Shown here one piece after another: positions 16,597 to 24,323 of a stretch of DNA of 64,000 nucleotides. Made by a program: the position numbers and the translations under genes. Position 1 is the stretch's first letter. Every line of letters begins with the position of its first letter. The notes below the pieces were generated by a model. It was given only the letters and a program-made list of their open reading frames with translations. It did not search any database and was not told the DNA's origin. The stretch is from PALSA-278 sp963760285 (GTDB taxonomy: Bacteria > Acidobacteriota > Terriglobia > Acidiferrales > UBA7541): contig CAVXCI010000001.1 of the NCBI GenBank assembly GCA_963760285.1, positions 1,240,001 to 1,304,000 on the forward strand. The letters run 5' to 3'.

Positions 16597-17352
16597 TCAT
16601 CCTTTGAAAATTTTCTCGTTATGGAATTGCAGGAAGTCTGGATTCGGTCTAAAGCGTCGGGGTAGAGAAATGGAAGCTCCATCGTATTTGGTAAGGAACA
16701 TTTTTGCAGCCGTATCAGCCGAATCCAATTTTGTTTTCCGCGACAACTGGACCTTGAGATCCACGGTTACCGTCAGCAGTCCGCAGTCAAATGCGCGATC
16801 ATGAATGGCGTTCAGGCAAAGGCCATTCTGTGGGTTTGTCCGGTTCTTGGTGTCGAGTGCCCACGGGACGATGTGACTCGCATTTAGAAGTTGGGGGATG
16901 GACAGGCCCGTTACGCAGCACTTTGTTTCATAGGCCGCCAGCACGGCAGCGCGGAAAAACCCCTGATTAACTCTCGCACGAACAACGGCCTCGCGCGTTC
17001 TTCCCTCAGGAAATAATTGGGCGTCCTCAGACGCCCTCGTGGCATCCTCCATCTTTTGAATCAGTCGCTCACTCTCAAAGGCGAGTTTTTCCCAGTCATT
17101 ATTGAACTCGTTCCAAATCTCAATTTCTGCTTGTGATCCATGCTGAGCGCCCGCGATGCCCCGCCGTTTTAATGCCGGGTCTAGCCGCGCAAAATTTGCG
17201 AGTTTCCAAGAGAGAGCCGATGGCGTCCGACCCATCGCCTTCGCCAATGCGATTATCTCTGGATTTCGATTATGAATCCGGCCAAAGGGAATCTTGCAAT
17301 AGAGGTTGAAAGCAGCGATCAGTTCTTGACGAGTCCAATCACGTCTCGGCAT
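16597..17352 (-). CDS. HNH endonuclease-domain protein
   Basis: 251 residues. The C-terminal half (about 125-215) is an HNH_2-type nuclease: AAYETKCCVTGLSIPQLLNA, SHIVPWA, NPQNGLCLNAIHDRAFDCG, with paired Cys and the His/Asn/His set. The N-terminal half is helical (WTRQELIAAFNLYCKIPFGR, ALAKAMGRTPSALSWKLANF) and looks like a DNA-binding module; this arrangement is found in restriction-like orphan nucleases. GC is lower than in ffh and rpsP. The 12-bp spacing to the next gene suggests a functional pair. Confidence 0.85.
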   Translation of the reverse strand: MPRRDWTRQELIAAFNLYCKIPFGRIHNRNPEIIALAKAMGRTPSALSWKLANFARLDPALKRRGIAGAQHGSQAEIEIWNEFNNDWEKLAFESERLIQKMEDATRASEDAQLFPEGRTREAVVRARVNQGFFRAAVLAAYETKCCVTGLSIPQLLNASHIVPWALDTKNRTNPQNGLCLNAIHDRAFDCGLLTVTVDLKVQLSRKTKLDSADTAAKMFLTKYDGASISLPRRFRPNPDFLQFHNEKIFKG

Positions 17353-17399
17353 ATTCGCGTTGCAGGCGATGTAAGGTACTAACGAGTAAGACGAAGTGC

Positions 17400-17846
17400 T
17401 TAACCCGCAGCAGAATAGAGAGCATCCGCTTCCGCTAAGATTCTTTCGGTCGCCTGCAAGTTCAGCCAGGCGACGTAATTCTTGGGAGACTGCTCCCGTG
17501 ATTCTTTTTCCAACTGTTTGACTCCAGAGACCAGTTGGAGATTAAACTGTCTTAGCCCATGCGGTTCTTGACCGCGAACGATTACGTCATACAGTTTTCC
17601 GCTGTTTTTTCCAACGAACAAGGATATTTCCTTGGCAACGGGAACCTCCGATCTTTCTTCATCAGGTGTTAGATATTTAAAGTGGATCGCATATTCCTTT
17701 TTCTTTTCATCGTAAACAGCAGTCGCGTGGTGAGGGAAATCGTAGGGGGAAAGGGCCCCTTTGATCGTTGCGCCCTCTACGCTGATTTCCCGAATCTGGT
17801 TGTATTTCTTGGCATCAATTGGCACTTCTTTCGTTATTGGAGGCAT
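17400..17846 (-). CDS. Hypothetical protein of the ffh-rpsP insert, 148 aa
   Basis: Not recognised. The start MPPITKEVPIDAKKYNQIRE is chosen at the ATG 17844-17846 with GGATGG upstream; a longer frame exists to 17909 but overlaps its upstream neighbour. Visible: GALSPYDFPHHATAVYDEKK, AIHFKYLTPDEER, SLFVGKNSGKLYDVIVRG, and a helical C-terminus. No signal peptide or membrane segment. It begins 13 bp after the next gene upstream on the same strand. Confidence 0.6.
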   Translation of the reverse strand: MPPITKEVPIDAKKYNQIREISVEGATIKGALSPYDFPHHATAVYDEKKKEYAIHFKYLTPDEERSEVPVAKEISLFVGKNSGKLYDVIVRGQEPHGLRQFNLQLVSGVKQLEKESREQSPKNYVAWLNLQATERILAEADALYSAAG

Positions 17847-17859
17847 CGGCAACCATCCT

Positions 17860-18117
17860 TTATCCAACCAGAAACTGCAAATACGTGGCTTCGTCTTGCA
17901 TAATGGCATCTGTGATTGCGCTCAGACCCTGCGGCTTTTTTGATTCCATGATCAAAACCGCAACCTTTTCGCCCCTTGTATTCCGCACAATGAACCCACG
18001 AAAACTACGCGCCTTCCAACTCAGTTTATACGCCTTGTCTTCCGAAACGAAGGTCTCGCGTTCGTACCGTGCGCCACTACCCTTGGGAAGAACCGCCCGA
18101 ATGATGCTACATTCCAT
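17860..18117 (-). CDS. Small hypothetical protein of the ffh-rpsP insert, 85 aa
   Basis: Not recognised. Proposed start at the ATG 18115-18117 (MECSIIRAVLPKGSGARYER). The mid part SWKARSFRGFIVRNTRGEKV AVLIME is basic with beta character, then KPQGLSAITDAIMQDEATYL suggests a helix. It is the first gene of the leftward insert and lies back to back with rpsP, so a promoter should lie in 18118-18212. The existence of the gene rests on frame openness and position only. Confidence 0.45.
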   Translation of the reverse strand: MECSIIRAVLPKGSGARYERETFVSEDKAYKLSWKARSFRGFIVRNTRGEKVAVLIMESKKPQGLSAITDAIMQDEATYLQFLVG

Positions 18118-18224
18118 TCGTTTAGCGCAATACCGATTTAAGACACCACGCTGCGACAGCCCCCACTTCGAGAACGGGGCATTTTCCGGTATACTTGTGT
18201 GATTCCCAAGGCAAGGAGAAGCGA

Positions 18225-18464
18225 TTGTTAGCCATACGTCTGGCCCGCATGGGCAAAAAGAAGCAGCCAAGCTACCGCATCGTGGTGATTGAGAAGACCA
18301 AGCCGCGCAACGGCCGGTTTGTGGAAATCGTGGGCACGTACAATCCGCTGACCAATCCCGCGGCCATCAAGCTGGACGCCGAACGCGTGCGCTACTGGCT
18401 CGGCCACGGCGCGCAGCCCAGCGATACGGTCCGCAGTTTTATACGAAACCTCAAGATTGCCTAA
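18225..18464 (+). CDS. rpsP: 30S ribosomal protein S16
   Basis: 79 residues. The TTG at 18225-18227 is taken as the start because AAGGAG sits at 18213-18218 and the product then begins (M)LAIRLARMGKKKQPSYR, the S16 signature. RIVVIEKTKPRNGRFVEIVG follows. Upstream in-frame codons would add a non-homologous tail. First gene of the rightward rpsP-khpA-rimM-trmD series. The leftward insert between ffh and rpsP means this gene must have its own promoter in 18118-18212. Confidence 0.95.
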   Translation: MLAIRLARMGKKKQPSYRIVVIEKTKPRNGRFVEIVGTYNPLTNPAAIKLDAERVRYWLGHGAQPSDTVRSFIRNLKIA

Positions 18465-18561
18465 GCCGTCCATCGCTCCATACCACTCACCCGGCATGCG
18501 CGCGTCCGGACCATCGTCCAGCCCGCAGGGCGCTTGCCAGCCCGAGTGACGTGGAGGGACG

Positions 18562-18792
18562 ATGAAGGACCTCGTTGAAGCCATAGCCAAGGCGCTGGTG
18601 GACCATCCCGAAGAAGTAAGCTTGCGAGCGGTTGAGGGCGGACAGGTGACCGTGCTCGAACTGAAGGTTCATCCGGACGACCTGGGGCAGGTGATTGGCC
18701 GCCATGGCCGGACGGCGAAATCACTGCGTGTCATCGTGGGCGCCGCCGGGATGAAAATCAAAAAGCGCTACGCGCTGGAGATTCTCGAATAG
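18562..18792 (+). CDS. khpA: KH-domain RNA-binding protein KhpA
   Basis: 76-residue single KH-domain protein (YlqC type) that binds RNA with KhpB and affects cell elongation in some bacteria. The GxxG loop is IGRHGRTA within DLGQVIGRHGRTAKSLRVI. GAGGGACG precedes the ATG. Its stop codon TAG overlaps the first base of the rimM GTG start, so the two are translationally linked. Confidence 0.93.
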   Translation: MKDLVEAIAKALVDHPEEVSLRAVEGGQVTVLELKVHPDDLGQVIGRHGRTAKSLRVIVGAAGMKIKKRYALEILE

Positions 18793-19346
18793 TGGCGGAA
18801 CCGGGCGCGGAGCGCGTGACTCTGGCCCGCATCGTGCGCCCGCACGGTCGCCGCGGCGAAGTGGCGGCTGAAATCCTGACGGACTTTCCCAAACGATTGT
18901 TGTCCCTGCGTAACGTTCTCTTGTGGGATGGCGGCAAGGTAGTGCGTCCCGCGGAGGTGCGCCTCTGCCGTCTTACACCCAATCGCGGCGGGCAGGCGCT
19001 GATCCAATTCGTCGGCAGCGATTCCATGGAAGACGCGCAAAAGCTGGTCGGCTGGCAAGTGCAGGTGCCGCTGTCAGAGCGCATTGTTCTTCCGCGAGGG
19101 CAATATTTTGTGACCGACCTAATCGGCTGCGTGGTACGCGAAGAAAATGGCAATTCACTGGGAGAAGTGGAGGACGTGCTCCCGGTTGGCGAAAATATCG
19201 CCGGCACGCCGGTGCTGGTGGTGCGCGGAAGCCGCGGTGAATTGATGGTTCCACTCGCGGAAGAGATTTGCATCCGTATTGACGTTCACGGGAGGGAAAT
19301 TGTTGTGCGGCTGCCCGAAGGCTTGCTGGAAGTTACCCAGACCTGA
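18792..19346 (+). CDS. rimM: Ribosome maturation factor RimM
   Basis: 184 residues; GTG start at 18792. RimM binds S19 and helps 30S head assembly. RimM N domain: LARIVRPHGRRGEVAAEILT and the RLLSLRNVLLW strand. PRC-barrel C domain: LPRGQYFVTDLIGCVVREE, GEVEDVLPVGENIAGTPVL, and PLAEEICIRIDVHGREIVVR, LPEGLLE. Placement between khpA and trmD is canonical. Confidence 0.95.
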   Translation: MAEPGAERVTLARIVRPHGRRGEVAAEILTDFPKRLLSLRNVLLWDGGKVVRPAEVRLCRLTPNRGGQALIQFVGSDSMEDAQKLVGWQVQVPLSERIVLPRGQYFVTDLIGCVVREENGNSLGEVEDVLPVGENIAGTPVLVVRGSRGELMVPLAEEICIRIDVHGREIVVRLPEGLLEVTQT

Positions 19347-19379
19347 CCCGCGGTCGGCGCGGAAGATTTTTGAAACGAA

Positions 19380-20222
19380 ATGCGATTCGATATCGTCACC
19401 ATTTTTCCGGAGTTCTTCAGCGGCCCGCTCGATTGGGGCGTCATCCGCCGCGCGCGGAACGCCGGGATTATTGAAGCGGAGGTCCACGACCTGCGCCAGT
19501 GGACGCATGACCGCCATCTCACCACGGACGACCGTCCCTTCGGCGGCGGCGAAGGCATGGTGATGAAACCCGAGCCGGTCTTCGAGGCCGTGGAAGCCAT
19601 CACCGGCCAGCAGGAGACCGCCACAGGGGCCGGAACGGCGATTGTGCTGCTGTCCGCGGCGGGAAAGAAATTTAACCAGGCTGCCGCGGAGCGGTTGTCT
19701 CGGCTGCAAAGGATCGTTTTGCTGTGCGGGCGCTACGAAGGCGTGGACGAACGCATTGCCGAGCACCTGGCGGACGAAGAGCTCTCCGTGGGAGATTTTG
19801 TGCTCTCCGGCGGCGAATTGGCGGCGGCCATGGTGATGGACGTGGTCACGCGCCTCCTGCCCGGCGCGCTGGGCAATGCGGATTCGGCGGTCAATGAATC
19901 TTTCACTCGCGGCGAGACACCGGGAGACACGGCACATATGGAGTTGCCGGAGACGATGAAGCGGCGCGCGGAGCAGGCCGCAGCGGAGAGCGCCGGCGGA
20001 ATCCTGGACTATCCGCACTACACCCGGCCGCAAGTCTTTCGCGGCTGGGAAGTTCCCGCGGTTCTCATTTCCGGTGATCACCAGCATGTAAAGCGCTGGC
20101 GGCGCAAGGCCGCGCTGCAAAAGACGTTGCGCAATCGTCCCGAGCTGCTGCTGCGCCTGCCGCTCACACGGGAAGACCGCGCCCTGCTGGAAGAAATTCA
20201 GTCCGAATCCGTGACTGGTTAG
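19380..20222 (+). CDS. trmD: tRNA (guanine37-N1)-methyltransferase
   Basis: 280-residue SPOUT methyltransferase that makes m1G37 in tRNAs and prevents +1 frameshifting. Start MRFDIVTIFPEFFSGPLDWG. The knot region has LLCGRYEGVDERIAEHLADE and SVGDFVLSGGELAAAMVMD. DRPFGGGEGMVMKPEP is the substrate loop. Length is somewhat above the typical 245 because of the C-terminal extension. In most genomes rplS follows; here it does not. Confidence 0.97.
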   Translation: MRFDIVTIFPEFFSGPLDWGVIRRARNAGIIEAEVHDLRQWTHDRHLTTDDRPFGGGEGMVMKPEPVFEAVEAITGQQETATGAGTAIVLLSAAGKKFNQAAAERLSRLQRIVLLCGRYEGVDERIAEHLADEELSVGDFVLSGGELAAAMVMDVVTRLLPGALGNADSAVNESFTRGETPGDTAHMELPETMKRRAEQAAAESAGGILDYPHYTRPQVFRGWEVPAVLISGDHQHVKRWRRKAALQKTLRNRPELLLRLPLTREDRALLEEIQSESVTG

Positions 20223-20248
20223 AACACGCATTCGTATTGAGGGACAAC

Positions 20249-20341
20249 ATGGTCGTAGCAGGAATCGCCGCTCTACTGGCCTTGGTTTTCATCGCCGCCG
20301 TTGTGTGGGTTTTGGCAAGACTGTTTCGCGGCAATCAGTGA
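20249..20341 (+). CDS. Possible 30-aa single-span membrane peptide
   Basis: A short frame encodes MVVAGIAALLALVFIAAVVW then VLARLFRGNQ: one hydrophobic helix with a positively charged end. GAGGGA precedes the ATG at a workable distance. It lies 26 bp after trmD on the same strand. No homologue is known to me. Short length makes this uncertain. Confidence 0.3.
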   Translation: MVVAGIAALLALVFIAAVVWVLARLFRGNQ

Positions 20342-20752
20342 TCTTCATCAACCATACCCTCACCGTGACAGGTCCATTCTTCGCAGCCGGGCGCCTGGGT
20401 GTCCGTTCAGCCCCGCGGGGCCAGAGTGTCCTCCCAGTGACGGTGCAAATTGGCCGATGCCAAATTTGCGGTAGTGGGCTACTTTGACTTTGCGGGGAGG
20501 TAGCGAGGATCGGCCTACCGAGAGTGCTTGATGGACTTGGGTGGCGCGATAGGCTCGTTGCTTGTCGGTTCCTTGGACAGGCTGTCCAAGAAAGCCTCTG
20601 ATATTCCCAGGGTTCTGGAAGAGACTCCCGATTCAGCGATACGCAGTCGAGCGCACAAACTCCGCACGATGGTGGGTGTCAGGACTTCTTCGTCAGGCAT
20701 CTCCATATTTTGGGCCCGACGCCCGTGAACGCGGCCGTGTATACTCTGCACC
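20342..20752. other. Gene-free stretch upstream of the DinB gene
   Basis: About 410 bases with no convincing gene. A 22-bp inverted-repeat arm lies at 20470-20491. A leftward open frame (20515-20706) has no Shine-Dalgarno or recognisable content and was not called. Expected rplS is absent. Confidence 0.6.
20470..20491 (+). repeat. Left arm of a perfect 22-bp inverted repeat
   Basis: The arm contains GTAGTGGGCTACTTTGACTT and pairs exactly with 21438-21459 in opposite orientation. Similarity extends past the inner end with a one-base gap (GGGGAGG versus CGGGAGG). The pair encloses the DinB gene and a small lipoprotein-like frame, total about 990 bp. Confidence 0.9.
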
Positions 20753-21331
20753 ATGGCCATTGGTTCCGATCTTGCCATGCTGATCTCCGAAATCGACGCG
20801 AACCTGAGTCACGCCGATACCATCGCCCACGGTCTTTCGAACGCGCAATTCAACTGGCGCCCCGAGCCCGGCCGCTGGTCCGCCGCAGAGTGCTTCGGGC
20901 ACCTGAACATGGGGAATCGCGGCGCCCTCGCACCCCTGGAAGCCGCTATCCGCATGGGGCGCGAGCGCAACCTCACCGGCAAGGGCCCCTTCGCCTACGG
21001 CTGGCTGATGCGCAAGTGGATTGCCAGCCAGGATCTGCCGGTCAAGCGCAAGTTCAAAGCCGCGAAAATCAACACGCCGCCGCCCGAGGCGGACATGGAT
21101 GCGACGCTGGCCGAATACCGGCGCATCTCGGCCGAGGTCCGCCGCCTGGCGGTGAGCGCCAACGGCCTCGATCTCGCCCGCGTCCGGGCGGTGCTGCCCC
21201 TGACGGCTCTGCTGCGGCCCTTTGTGAAGATGCCCCTGGGCGGGTGGCTGGCTCTTATCACCGTGCACGACCGCCGCCACCTGTGGCAGGCCGAACAGGT
21301 TCGCCAGCACCCGGCGTTTCCGGCCGGGTAG
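20753..21331 (+). CDS. DinB-family protein
   Basis: 192-residue DinB/YfiT-like four-helix bundle, a metal-binding fold often acting as a thiol-dependent transferase. Candidate metal ligands are the His in AECFGHLNMG and the pair in TVHDRRHLWQAEQV, placed as in the family. Start ATG at 20753. Internal features WRPEPGRWSAAE and the GPFAYGWLMRKWI region are typical. It is alone inside a pair of inverted repeats. The thiol cofactor and substrate are unknown. Confidence 0.85.
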   Translation: MAIGSDLAMLISEIDANLSHADTIAHGLSNAQFNWRPEPGRWSAAECFGHLNMGNRGALAPLEAAIRMGRERNLTGKGPFAYGWLMRKWIASQDLPVKRKFKAAKINTPPPEADMDATLAEYRRISAEVRRLAVSANGLDLARVRAVLPLTALLRPFVKMPLGGWLALITVHDRRHLWQAEQVRQHPAFPAG

Positions 21332-21357
21332 GCCTGATACCATGGGTCGAACTTCCG

Positions 21358-21450
21358 ATGCCGGTTCGAGCGGTTGTGTTCGCCGGAGCCCTGCTGCTGT
21401 TATATGGCACAAGCGCGCCCGGCTGCCTTCCTCCCGAAAAGTCAAAGTAG
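21358..21450 (+). CDS. Possible 30-aa lipoprotein-like peptide
   Basis: The frame encodes MPVRAVVFAGALLLLYGTSA then PGCLPPEKSK. It looks like a signal sequence with a Cys near the end, and terminates inside the right arm of the inverted repeat. No Shine-Dalgarno of note (TTCCG). It may be chance. Confidence 0.2.
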   Translation: MPVRAVVFAGALLLLYGTSAPGCLPPEKSK

Positions 21451-21459
21451 CCCACTACC
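21438..21459 (-). repeat. Right arm of a perfect 22-bp inverted repeat
   Basis: Exact reverse complement of 20470-20491. It holds AAGTCAAAGTAGCCCACTAC. It is followed within 180 bases by the OmpA-lipoprotein gene. No transposase lies between the arms, so any mobility would have to be driven from elsewhere. Confidence 0.9.
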
Positions 21460-21634
21460 AAATTTGCAACATTCTTGATGGTTAACGGGAAGACAGGGTA
21501 TACTCCTACGCGGAAGCGGATTCCCCCTGGCACTGGGAATTGGTTTCTGCATCGGTTCACCTGGCCCAGCCTTTCAGTACTCCCCGGGCAGCGTTCCCGG
21601 ATCACTAAGCCGTCAAATTTATGGAGGAGAGATT

Positions 21635-22327
21635 ATGAAGCAGTTTTCTGCGGTAGCGATAATCGCAGCCCTGAGCATGCTGGGCACGGGCTGCGCCACC
21701 AAGAAGTACGTTGCACAGCAAATCCAGCCGGTTCAGCAGAAAGTGGATACGCTGAGCACTAATCTGGATACCACCAATAAGAATCTGGCGGCAACGGATG
21801 AAGTGGCCAAGGGTGCGGACGCCAATGCGACCAAGGCGCTCAATGAACTTAACGACACCAATGGCAAGGTCAATGACATGGGCGGCAAGGTGGAGAGTCT
21901 GAATGGCCAGCTGGGCCAGATCAATGCCGCGCTGGGCAATCTGGATGACTACAAGCCGGCCGGCACCACCACGGTCAACTTCAAGTTCAACTCCTCGAAG
22001 TTGTCTCCGGAAGCCACCGCGGCGCTGGATTCGTTTGTCTCCAGCAACATTGGCAGCGCCAAGCGTTACTTCGTCGCGCTGCAGGGCTATACGGATCGTG
22101 TGGGCGGCGATGCCTACAATCTGGAGCTTAGCCGCCGCCGGGCGGAAGCCGTCCAGACCTATCTGATCGGCAAGCACAGCATCCCCGTGTTCCGCGTCAT
22201 GCTGGTTGGATTCGGCAAGGACAACCCCGTGGATCCTGATAAGACCAAGGCTGCGCAGGCCAAGAACCGCCGCGTTGATGCGACGCTTTACACCGCACCA
22301 GTGTCGGGCGGCTCCTCCGGCCAGTAG
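21635..22327 (+). CDS. OmpA-family peptidoglycan-binding lipoprotein
   Basis: 230 residues. Lipobox LGTGC with the lipid Cys at residue 20. A helical coiled-coil part follows, with Asn/Thr/Lys repeats (VDTLSTNLDTTNKNLAATDE). The OmpA C-terminal domain (about 110-225) has VNFKFNSSKLSPEATAALDS, LQGYTDRVGGDAYNLELSRR and a final NRRVDATLY, with the Asp and Arg that bind diaminopimelate. GGAGGAGAG precedes the ATG. It likely anchors the outer membrane to peptidoglycan. The start is strong and a terminator follows. Confidence 0.92.
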   Translation: MKQFSAVAIIAALSMLGTGCATKKYVAQQIQPVQQKVDTLSTNLDTTNKNLAATDEVAKGADANATKALNELNDTNGKVNDMGGKVESLNGQLGQINAALGNLDDYKPAGTTTVNFKFNSSKLSPEATAALDSFVSSNIGSAKRYFVALQGYTDRVGGDAYNLELSRRRAEAVQTYLIGKHSIPVFRVMLVGFGKDNPVDPDKTKAAQAKNRRVDATLYTAPVSGGSSGQ

Positions 22328-22341
22328 TACTGTTCTTCCCG

Positions 22342-22374
22342 AGCGGCGGCTGGGAATCGTCCCCAGCCGCCGCT
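22342..22374 (+). terminator. Intrinsic terminator after the OmpA gene
   Basis: AGCGGCGGCTGGG (22342-22354) pairs perfectly with CCCAGCCGCCGCT (22362-22374), 13 bp with a 7-base loop, followed by a short TTT. It begins 15 bp after the OmpA stop codon. Confidence 0.8.
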
Positions 22375-22517
22375 TTACCCGCCCAGCCTGGTTCATTGGA
22401 CGGGGTGTGTTTCGACGATGCCGCGGAAAACTTTTCGTTCCACGCTTGTTTCTTCCCGGAAAATCGCCTCCAGAGCTACATTCGAGCCCCGGCGTCACTT
22501 CTCATAAATCCGCGCAA

Positions 22518-23333
22518 TTAGAAAAACCAGAAGCGCTTGCGCCGCGGCGGCTGGCTTGAATCGCGCGAATGTCCGTGGTGGCCGTGATGGCGATCCACAA
22601 ATTTCTCCGGTGGCTCGGGTGTGTAAGGCAGAGGCACGCCGTCAAATGCCGCGCGGGGATTGCCGCTGAAGAGCGCTTCGGCCAGTTCCGCCGATTTCAA
22701 TTCCGCCACGCGCGCGTAGGCTTCGCGCAATTTTAGAGGCCGCGAGGTGATGTTGTGGGCGTCGCTGGCCACGAAATGTACGCTGTCATGCGCCAGCAGC
22801 ATTTCCGCGGTGGCTTGCGCGCTGGGGCCGAAGCGCCCCAGGAAAGAGAGCGCGGTCACCTGTACATAGCAGCCCTGCCGCATCCACTGCAAGAGTTTTT
22901 CCGGGCTGGTGCGGATCAGCGGATTGCGTTCCGGATGGGTGATGATGGGGCGCAGCCCGGCGAGCTGCAGTTGATGGAGAATCTGGTCAATAGCCGGAGG
23001 GATGGAAAAATCCGCAAACTCCACCAGCAGATATTTTTTCTGATTCAGAGTGTATTTCGAAGGGTTGTGCTTGATGTCCTGGAGGTTCTCATAGCTCAGA
23101 TGGAAATCGCAGCCCGTGGCCAGCGAGAGCCGTCCCTCCACGTGGGATTGCAATTCGTCCCGGCGCTGGCGGATGATTTCCGGGAGGAATGGAAATTGGC
23201 TGTTGGCGTGCGGCGTAGCGATCAGATGAGTGATGCCTTCAGCAATGGCCATTTCCGCCATTTGCAGCGACAAATCCATTTCCTTCGGGCCGTCGTCCAT
23301 GCCGGGAAGAATGTGGCAGTGGATATCCACCAT
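22518..23333 (-). CDS. CpsB/YwqE-type tyrosine-protein phosphatase (PHP fold)
   Basis: 271 residues. ATG at 23331-23333 gives MVDIHCHILPGMDDGPKEMD with metal ligands His5 and His7. Further motifs are LIATPHANSQFPFLPEIIRQ, ITHPERNPLI and HFVASDAHNITSRP. This is the metal-dependent phosphatase of capsule tyrosine-kinase systems. A His/Gly-rich tail (DRHHGHHGHSRD) ends with a basic, aromatic end. Codons upstream of this ATG belong to other frames. The UDP-sugar genes downstream fit a polysaccharide role; no BY-kinase is present in the window. Confidence 0.9.
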   Translation of the reverse strand: MVDIHCHILPGMDDGPKEMDLSLQMAEMAIAEGITHLIATPHANSQFPFLPEIIRQRRDELQSHVEGRLSLATGCDFHLSYENLQDIKHNPSKYTLNQKKYLLVEFADFSIPPAIDQILHQLQLAGLRPIITHPERNPLIRTSPEKLLQWMRQGCYVQVTALSFLGRFGPSAQATAEMLLAHDSVHFVASDAHNITSRPLKLREAYARVAELKSAELAEALFSGNPRAAFDGVPLPYTPEPPEKFVDRHHGHHGHSRDSSQPPRRKRFWFF

Positions 23334-23388
23334 ATGCCGCGAGAATAGCGCATGGGCTGCGTGGTGACAATGAAATGCGCGATCCCGC

Positions 23389-23763
23389 CTACCGCCAGCG
23401 CAGCCATGCCGATGTGATTTGCCAAAAGCCCAGCACCAGCAGAAAGGCGGCGAAGATGCGTCGCATGTGCCGCGCGGGTATTTTTTGCGCCAGGAGACTC
23501 CCCGCAAAGGCCCCCGCGAATACGCCGGGAACCAGCAGCAGTCCCGCGGATGTACTCACGTAGCCGTGGTGATAATACTGAAGCACCGCCAGCAGGCCCG
23601 TCGGCGGCACCAGCACCATCAGGCTGGTTCCCTGCGCGCGATGCTGCGAAAATCCGCAGAACCACACCAGAAACGGTACCAGCACCACGCCTCCGCCGAC
23701 TCCGAACAGGCCCGCCAGAATTCCCGCAGCCAGGCCAATGAGGATGAGTTTCGGAAGCTTCAC
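23389..23763 (-). CDS. TauE/SafE-like half-size membrane protein (1)
   Basis: 124 residues, four predicted helices. The family glycine motif is in ILAGLFGVGGGVVLVPFLVW, then RAQGTSLMVLVPPTGLLAVL. Length is about half that of usual TauE/SafE sulfite/taurine exporters (about 250). It ends in an Arg/Trp-rich sequence (WLRWR). It lies 9 bp after the second half-size protein. A dimer or heterodimer would be needed for a full transporter. Confidence 0.85.
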   Translation of the reverse strand: MKLPKLILIGLAAGILAGLFGVGGGVVLVPFLVWFCGFSQHRAQGTSLMVLVPPTGLLAVLQYYHHGYVSTSAGLLLVPGVFAGAFAGSLLAQKIPARHMRRIFAAFLLVLGFWQITSAWLRWR

Positions 23764-23772
23764 ACTGCACCC

Positions 23773-24171
23773 TTACTCCGCCCCGTCCGCGGCTTCGGCT
23801 GATTTTTCCGGGCCTGCTTGCCGGTCCAGCAGAAATGCACAGGCTATCAGAAACATTCCAAACAGCGCGTGGAGATCCCGCGCGGGTATATGCGTGGCTG
23901 CGAAGCCACCGAAATATCCTCCAACCAGATAGCACGCGGCGCAGATAATCCCGGAGCGAATGTCCACGAAATCGTTTTTCCAGTAGACGTACAGCGCGGC
24001 CAGGCCCAGCGGGGGGAGCTGCATGAACAGGGATGTGCCCTGCGCGGTGTGCTGGTCAAAATGCAGCAGATAAACCAGCGCGGGGACCAGCACCACCCCC
24101 CCGCCAATTCCCAGCAGTCCCACCAGAACGCCCACCGCCAGCCCCAACAGGACAATTCCGGCAAACTCCAA
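23773..24171 (-). CDS. TauE/SafE-like half-size membrane protein (2)
   Basis: 132 residues, four helices, motif GVLVGLLGIGGGVVLVPALV and TAQGTSLFMQLPPLGLAALY. It is similar to the protein downstream over its whole length (GVGGGVVLVPxLV and AQGTSL are shared), so the two look like tandem paralogues. The C-terminus is acidic (GPEKSAEAADGAE). Anion-exporter function is inferred from the family only. Confidence 0.85.
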   Translation of the reverse strand: MEFAGIVLLGLAVGVLVGLLGIGGGVVLVPALVYLLHFDQHTAQGTSLFMQLPPLGLAALYVYWKNDFVDIRSGIICAACYLVGGYFGGFAATHIPARDLHALFGMFLIACAFLLDRQAGPEKSAEAADGAE

Positions 24172-24323
24172 AGAAACACCTCCATTCTCTTCTTCCAGTG
24201 TATTTCGGATTGCATGTTCGTCCCAAGCCGCGGCGTGAATAATCGGCGGAGGGGCGGCTTCTGATATATTCGGAGACTCGCGCCCGCCTTTGCCGCAATG
24301 CGGGCCGCATCAGGAGAGAAAAA

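Noticed and set aside
19155..20231. Long leftward open frame antisense to rimM and trmD (358 codons)
   Set aside because: It is the GC-driven shadow of two well-identified genes and has no recognisable domain.
20515..20706. Leftward open frame (about 63 codons) in the gap before the DinB gene
   Set aside because: No Shine-Dalgarno, no recognised content, and lies in a repeat-bounded stretch.
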